From positions 112,063,116-112,127,115 of the forward strand of contig JAUMIR010000005.1 of assembly GCA_030847615.1 (NCBI GenBank): a stretch of 64,000 bases of DNA, given 5' to 3'. The notes under the pieces were generated by a model that did not search any database, was not told the origin of the DNA, and saw only the letters and a list, made by a program, of their open reading frames with translations. Below are positions 60,098-64,000 of the stretch, piece after piece; the first letter of the stretch is position 1, and every line of letters starts with the position of its first letter. Made by a program: the position numbers and the translations under genes. Source of the DNA: Gambelia wislizenii (lineage: Eukaryota > Chordata > Lepidosauria > Squamata > Crotaphytidae).

Positions 60098-60285
60098 CCA
60101 GTTGCAGTAGATGGCTTTCAAGACAGTGAATCCATTCCAGAGTTTAGTTTACACTTTAGAGGAGCTATCCAAAGTGCTGAACCTTTTTGTTGGAGGGTAT
60201 GCAGTTCAGCAGCTTGGACAGCGCCTTTAAAGTAGGAATTAAGACCTGGAGCAGATTCACTGCCCCAGTGACATGTGACAGAAAA
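60098..60285. mobile_element. Short foldback element, copy 2 (diverged)
   Basis: ACAGTGAATCCATTCCAG ... GAGGAGCTATCCAAAGTGC on the left pairs imperfectly with GCACTTTGGATAGCTCC-like sequence on the right (AGCAGCTTGGACAGCGCC ... GATTCACTGCCCCAGTGAC). It is the same family as 26366-26532. Confidence 0.65.
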
Positions 60286-62814
60286 ATGACCCCCCCCTTC
60301 CCCTTCTACAATCATCTTAGCTGATAATGCTTGTTCTATTTACTACTGCTGGGAGCTGTCAAAGATAATGGGGATTCATGTATCTTTGCCAGACTGGTGA
60401 TGCTTGCAAGCTGCACTATGGATACAGTGGCAGGATTAGGTAGAGTGAGCACTGACTCTTCTCTCTGTTCTGGGTTAATAACTGAGAATATGTGAAGACT
60501 GACTTTCAGTGCTTGGGGAAGTCAGGATCTGGAAAAGCTGCTTTTCCCATGGAAAAGGTGTGGCAGTGGGAGAGGTTGTTGTACCTGGAAGAATTCTTCT
60601 TAATGGCCTATGAGGTAAAGCTTGTGGGGGAGGGTATTTTGTTTGTTTGTTTTTGTATTTTGGAGTACAGTTACCCAAAATCCCACAAAAGCCACAGGTA
60701 GCTGGGAGATTCTGGGAGTTGTAATCCCCAAAATTAACTTCTTTTTTTTTTTTTTTTTGGCACTCTGATTGAGAGCGCCCTTTAATTTCCTCCCCATAGC
60801 CCCTTCTTTGCAAAAAGTGCCAGGTGGCCACCTACTCTTTCACCTATGTCTGTTAATTAAAGTTCATATGTGAAGGTTGGTTGATGTTATTGATCCAACC
60901 TGATTTAGCTATTCAGGGTATCAGCTCAACACAGTTTGCTGCCCAAAGTACTATGCCTTTTCCCCATTTCCCTGGCTGTCTTGCAAAAGATGCCAGAGTG
61001 GGACTTTCAAACCACATACCTTCCATTGGCACTATTCAAATAATCAACTGCCCCCAGCAACTGAAGTGGGTTGCTTGTGCAGTCAGGCTACAATGCATCT
61101 TTGGGGTCCGTGAATATGTTTTCTGTGTGGTTTCCGTAGCGTAGCTCCAACCCCTTTTTGCACGGTTCTGCAACTGTAGGTAGGTACAATTGTGTGTCTG
61201 TCTCCAGTTGTGGCTTGGTGCCACAATTGAAGCTGTGAATGAATGTGACAGGGGGAAATGAAGGGGGGGTTGACAGCTAGAGACATCTCTAACTTTCTCC
61301 CTTACTATTAACCCCCCTCCATTTTGTATATATGCATGCCTCTCTGTGTGTTGCCTCTCAGTACAAGGCAGAGCTTGGAAATGTTACTGGTTTTGGATTA
61401 CAAAACCAGCAACTTTTGGGAACTAGACTAGTCCCCCAAATTCCCCAGCCATCATGGTTACTGTGGTTAGGATATTCTGGGGGTTGTAGCTGGGGGGTGG
61501 AGAGTAATGTTTCCAAACTGTGCTACGTAGACATAGTTCACACATCACTAAATAAATAAATAAACTGAAATAGTTGCACCTTCACATTCTGGCTTAGTAA
61601 TAACCAAGGGGTTGTAAGTGGTAATGCGGGGGCAGTGCTTTCCCCCATATATATATTAACTGTCAATATGTTAGCAATTAGTGACCACAGTTCTCTAAAA
61701 TCCTATTTACTTCAAAATGGTGTTTATTCCCAATGAAGAAACTGGAACATTGTGTGCTATGTTTATAGCTTCTGTTTCTTGTGGCTATGTCTCAATGGTA
61801 AGCATGTCTGGTCAAGTATAAGATATGGCATGGCAAATGTGTCCGCTGGGGTAGTGACTGGGCTAAACTGGTGGGGGAGAGAGGAGAACTGAAAAGGAAA
61901 GAGCATGGTGGTTCACCTATCAGTTTCCAACTCTGTGCATGGTTTGTTGGCCTTGCAGGAAATCTGTGTGTATGTCACAGAAAAATGGACAGAGATATTA
62001 AAATGACAATCATGGGTAACACTGTAGGACAGCTGGTTGTACTCTGGCTGAGAGAAGATGAGGCACATGTGTGCCTATGATGAATGAGTGGAGGGAAACT
62101 GTTCAGCAGGTGTCTGCCTATTTTTGTCAAGAAGGCATAGTGGTGTGTACGGCTGTATTTGTGAACCAACTGACTGAGATTTTTAGGGGTTTGGGGTTTT
62201 TTGAACACACTCTAACCATCCTGGTTCACATATGACTGAAGAGGGCAAAATGAAGTATGCTATATGTTGAAGTCTTGGCACTATTGGTTCCAGTCTGCAT
62301 TACTGATAGTGAGCTTAACCCCTTAACATGGTAATTATTGCAGATTGTTTGTGAGAGGCTCTAAGCTACATAGTCTAAGTGACCAGTTAGGTATAGATGT
62401 CAATGGGATTCTGAGCCTTACAGTTAGAAAGAAAGATGGAGCCCTGGACAGCCTGAGCTGTGGGTAGTTAAGAGCTCTTAACTGGAGTTGTCCATGTCCA
62501 TTTAACACACTTAATCAGACCTGTTCACAAGACTTATTCTTCTGTTTCTCAATATCCCTTCTAGGGTTTCTGCTCTGCATTGGCGACTGTATGGAGGACA
62601 TTTCCCTCCAGGTTAATTAAGAAAACCAGAATAGGTGCCTGGTCTTCCTGAAGATAGGGGTGTGGTTGTGGGGTTGGGCTCCCAAGTAGCAAAGAGGGGC
62701 AGCTGTGGGTGAGGGGAGAAGAAGGGGGCGTGTGAATTCCCCACCACCACACTATCTATCCACACTCCCCAACCCCCCTCCCCGCCCCCGCACTCCAGAG
62801 GGGCTCCAGATCCA
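60286..62814. other. Intron sequence immediately downstream of the PCDH7-like exon
   Basis: No further exon was recognised. A poly-T run lies at 60742-60759. GC content rises from about 62650 towards the exon. The open frames at 61036-61286 and 62561-62752 have no recognisable domain. Confidence 0.5.
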
Positions 62815-62820
62815 GCTTAC
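62815..62820 (-). promoter_or_regulatory. 5' splice site (donor) of the PCDH7-like exon
   Basis: On the minus strand the exon ends ...AAGCAG and is followed by GTAAGC, a strong donor. Without splicing, the frame continues 22 codons into the intron and stops at a TAG (62754-62752). That would give a short retained-intron tail (VSWIWSPSG...) instead of the next exon. Donor use is inferred from the consensus match and from family homology stopping at this point. Confidence 0.85.
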
Positions 62821-64000
62821 CTGCTTGCTGTACTTGCTGCTGGCTTGACAGCTGTACTCGGAGCAGTGGTCGGAGCCGATGGAGATGTTGTCCCCCGCGC
62901 CCACGAAGGTGTTGGCCGGGGGCAGTTCCTGCACGGCCTGGTGTTTTTTCCCCGCGGTGGGGGACTGCGGGTGGAGCTGGACGGTGGGCAAAGGCGAGCT
63001 GGATTTGTAATGGCGGGCCAGATCCGGGCTGCCGGGCCCGCCGTTGACGGAGCGGTAGCGGCTCATGGCCGGGCTGTCTCCGGCGAGCTTCTCGTTGACG
63101 CCGTCGTAGCGCTGCCCGTTGGGCTTGGAGGCCTCGACGGTGACGATGCTGCTGTAGAGGGGCTGCTTGCCGGCTTTCTTGCCCTTCTTGTCCTTCTTGG
63201 GCTTCTTGGCCTTGTCGTGCTGCTGGGGGGTGAAGAAGTCCTCGTGGTCCTTCTTGCCGGCCTCGTAGCCGCCGTGCTTGCCCTTGGAGCGGCAGTAGCG
63301 GGCCAGGACCACCACCAGGATGAGGAGGACCACCGTCATGATGCCGGCCACCACGCCCACCACGATGCTGAGCCGCTGCTTGCTGAGCTCGTAGCTGGGG
63401 TCGCCGGCGATGTCCTGGGCCAGCGGGGTGTGGAGGCTGCGGGCCACCTGGCTCTCCACCAGGCTGGCGTTGGCCAGGCTCTCGTTGACGAAGACGTGGA
63501 GCAGGGCGGTGGTGGCCTGGGGCGGCTGCCCGCTGTCGTTGACCTGGACCACCAGGCGGTGGAGGCCGTAGTGCTTGGGCGCCAGCTTGCCCACCAGCGA
63601 GACCACGCCGCTCGACGGGTCGATCTCGAAGAGCTTGTAGGGGTTGCCGCCCACCAGGCTGTAGCTCAGCTCGGCGTTCTGCCCGGCGTCGGCGTCCTTG
63701 GCCTGCACCGCCGTCACCACCGAGCGGAGGCTGCTCGACGGCGGCAGCACCGTGTAGGAGTTGTTGAAGGGCGAGGTGACCACCGGCGCGTTGTCGTTCT
63801 CGTCCATGACGAAGAGGGAGACGGTGGCCGTGGCCGAGCGGGCCGGCTCGCCCCCGTCCACCGCCTTCACCGTGAAGGTGTAGCTGGTCTGGAGCTCCCG
63901 GTCGAAGGAGACGGTGGAGTAGATGGTGCCCGTGTCGTTCTCGATGGAGAAGATGCTGCTGCCGCCGCCACTGCCGGGGCTCTCCCGCTCCCCCGGCTGG
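62821..64000 (-). CDS. PCDH7: Protocadherin-7-like exon, 3' part (partial gene, runs off window)
   Basis: An open frame of 393 codons enters from the right edge and ends at a splice donor. Visible in order: a Gly/Ser-rich loop, the end of one cadherin repeat closing with the calcium-linker motif DENDNAPVV (about residues 66-74 of the visible part), and a final repeat. A membrane-proximal stretch with two N-glycosylation sequons (NDS, NES) follows, then a single membrane helix beginning LSIVVGVVAGIM and ending at ARYCR. The tail is Lys-rich and contains DHEDFFTPQQHDK, SSIVTVEASKPNGQRYD and DNISIGSDHCSEYSCQ. These tail blocks are what I recall of PCDH7, a homophilic delta-1 protocadherin; other delta-1 paralogues (PCDH1, PCDH9, PCDH11) fit less well. 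The exon is very GC-rich compared with the flanking DNA. It ends phase 0 after Ser-Lys-Gln. No ATG start lies in the window: the first in-frame Met-like codon at 63870 is a GTG (Val), so the frame simply continues upstream. Confidence 0.9.

Overview
The window looks like intronic DNA of a vertebrate, most likely a squamate reptile. The only host coding sequence is at the right edge. A GC-rich exon on the minus strand (62821 to beyond 64000) encodes the last cadherin repeat, membrane helix and proximal cytoplasmic tail of a delta-protocadherin best matched to PCDH7. It ends at a clean GTAAGC splice donor, so the AT-rich DNA from 62820 down to 1 is read as first-intron or downstream intronic sequence. 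No second exon could be identified. The squamate assignment rests on the repeats: tRNA-derived SINEs, two 5S-rRNA-derived SINEs, CR1/L2-type LINE tails, Tigger-like and hAT-like DNA elements and many short foldback elements. It is an inference and no species is claimed.

The main feature is a complete endogenous gammaretrovirus on the plus strand (4904-13081, 8178 bp). It has two 523-bp LTRs that read identical by eye, a CCAT target duplication, a perfect tRNA-Pro primer site, and open gag, pol and env frames. Gag and Pol are in one frame separated by a single TAG, the gammaretroviral readthrough layout. All catalytic motifs of protease, reverse transcriptase, RNase H and integrase are present. 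Env is compact, has a CX6CC transmembrane subunit and a long N-terminal leader, and lacks an obvious N-terminal fusion peptide. The provirus looks very young and lies antisense to the protocadherin gene.

The provirus is nested in an older hAT-type transposon (4219-13630). Its TIRs and 8-bp target duplication (AGATAGCA) are still recognisable on both sides, giving about 1.23 kb once the provirus is subtracted.

The remainder is a patchwork of non-autonomous DNA transposons. The most striking are two nearly perfect palindromic elements (20986-21314 and 27496-27812) with arms of about 160 bp. Others include a 605/609-bp pair and a 545-bp element with 3-bp target duplications, further foldback elements, Tigger-like elements with TA sites, and short hAT-like elements. 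These are interspersed with SINEs, LINE tails and microsatellites. No RNA gene, CRISPR array or bacterial-type feature is present.
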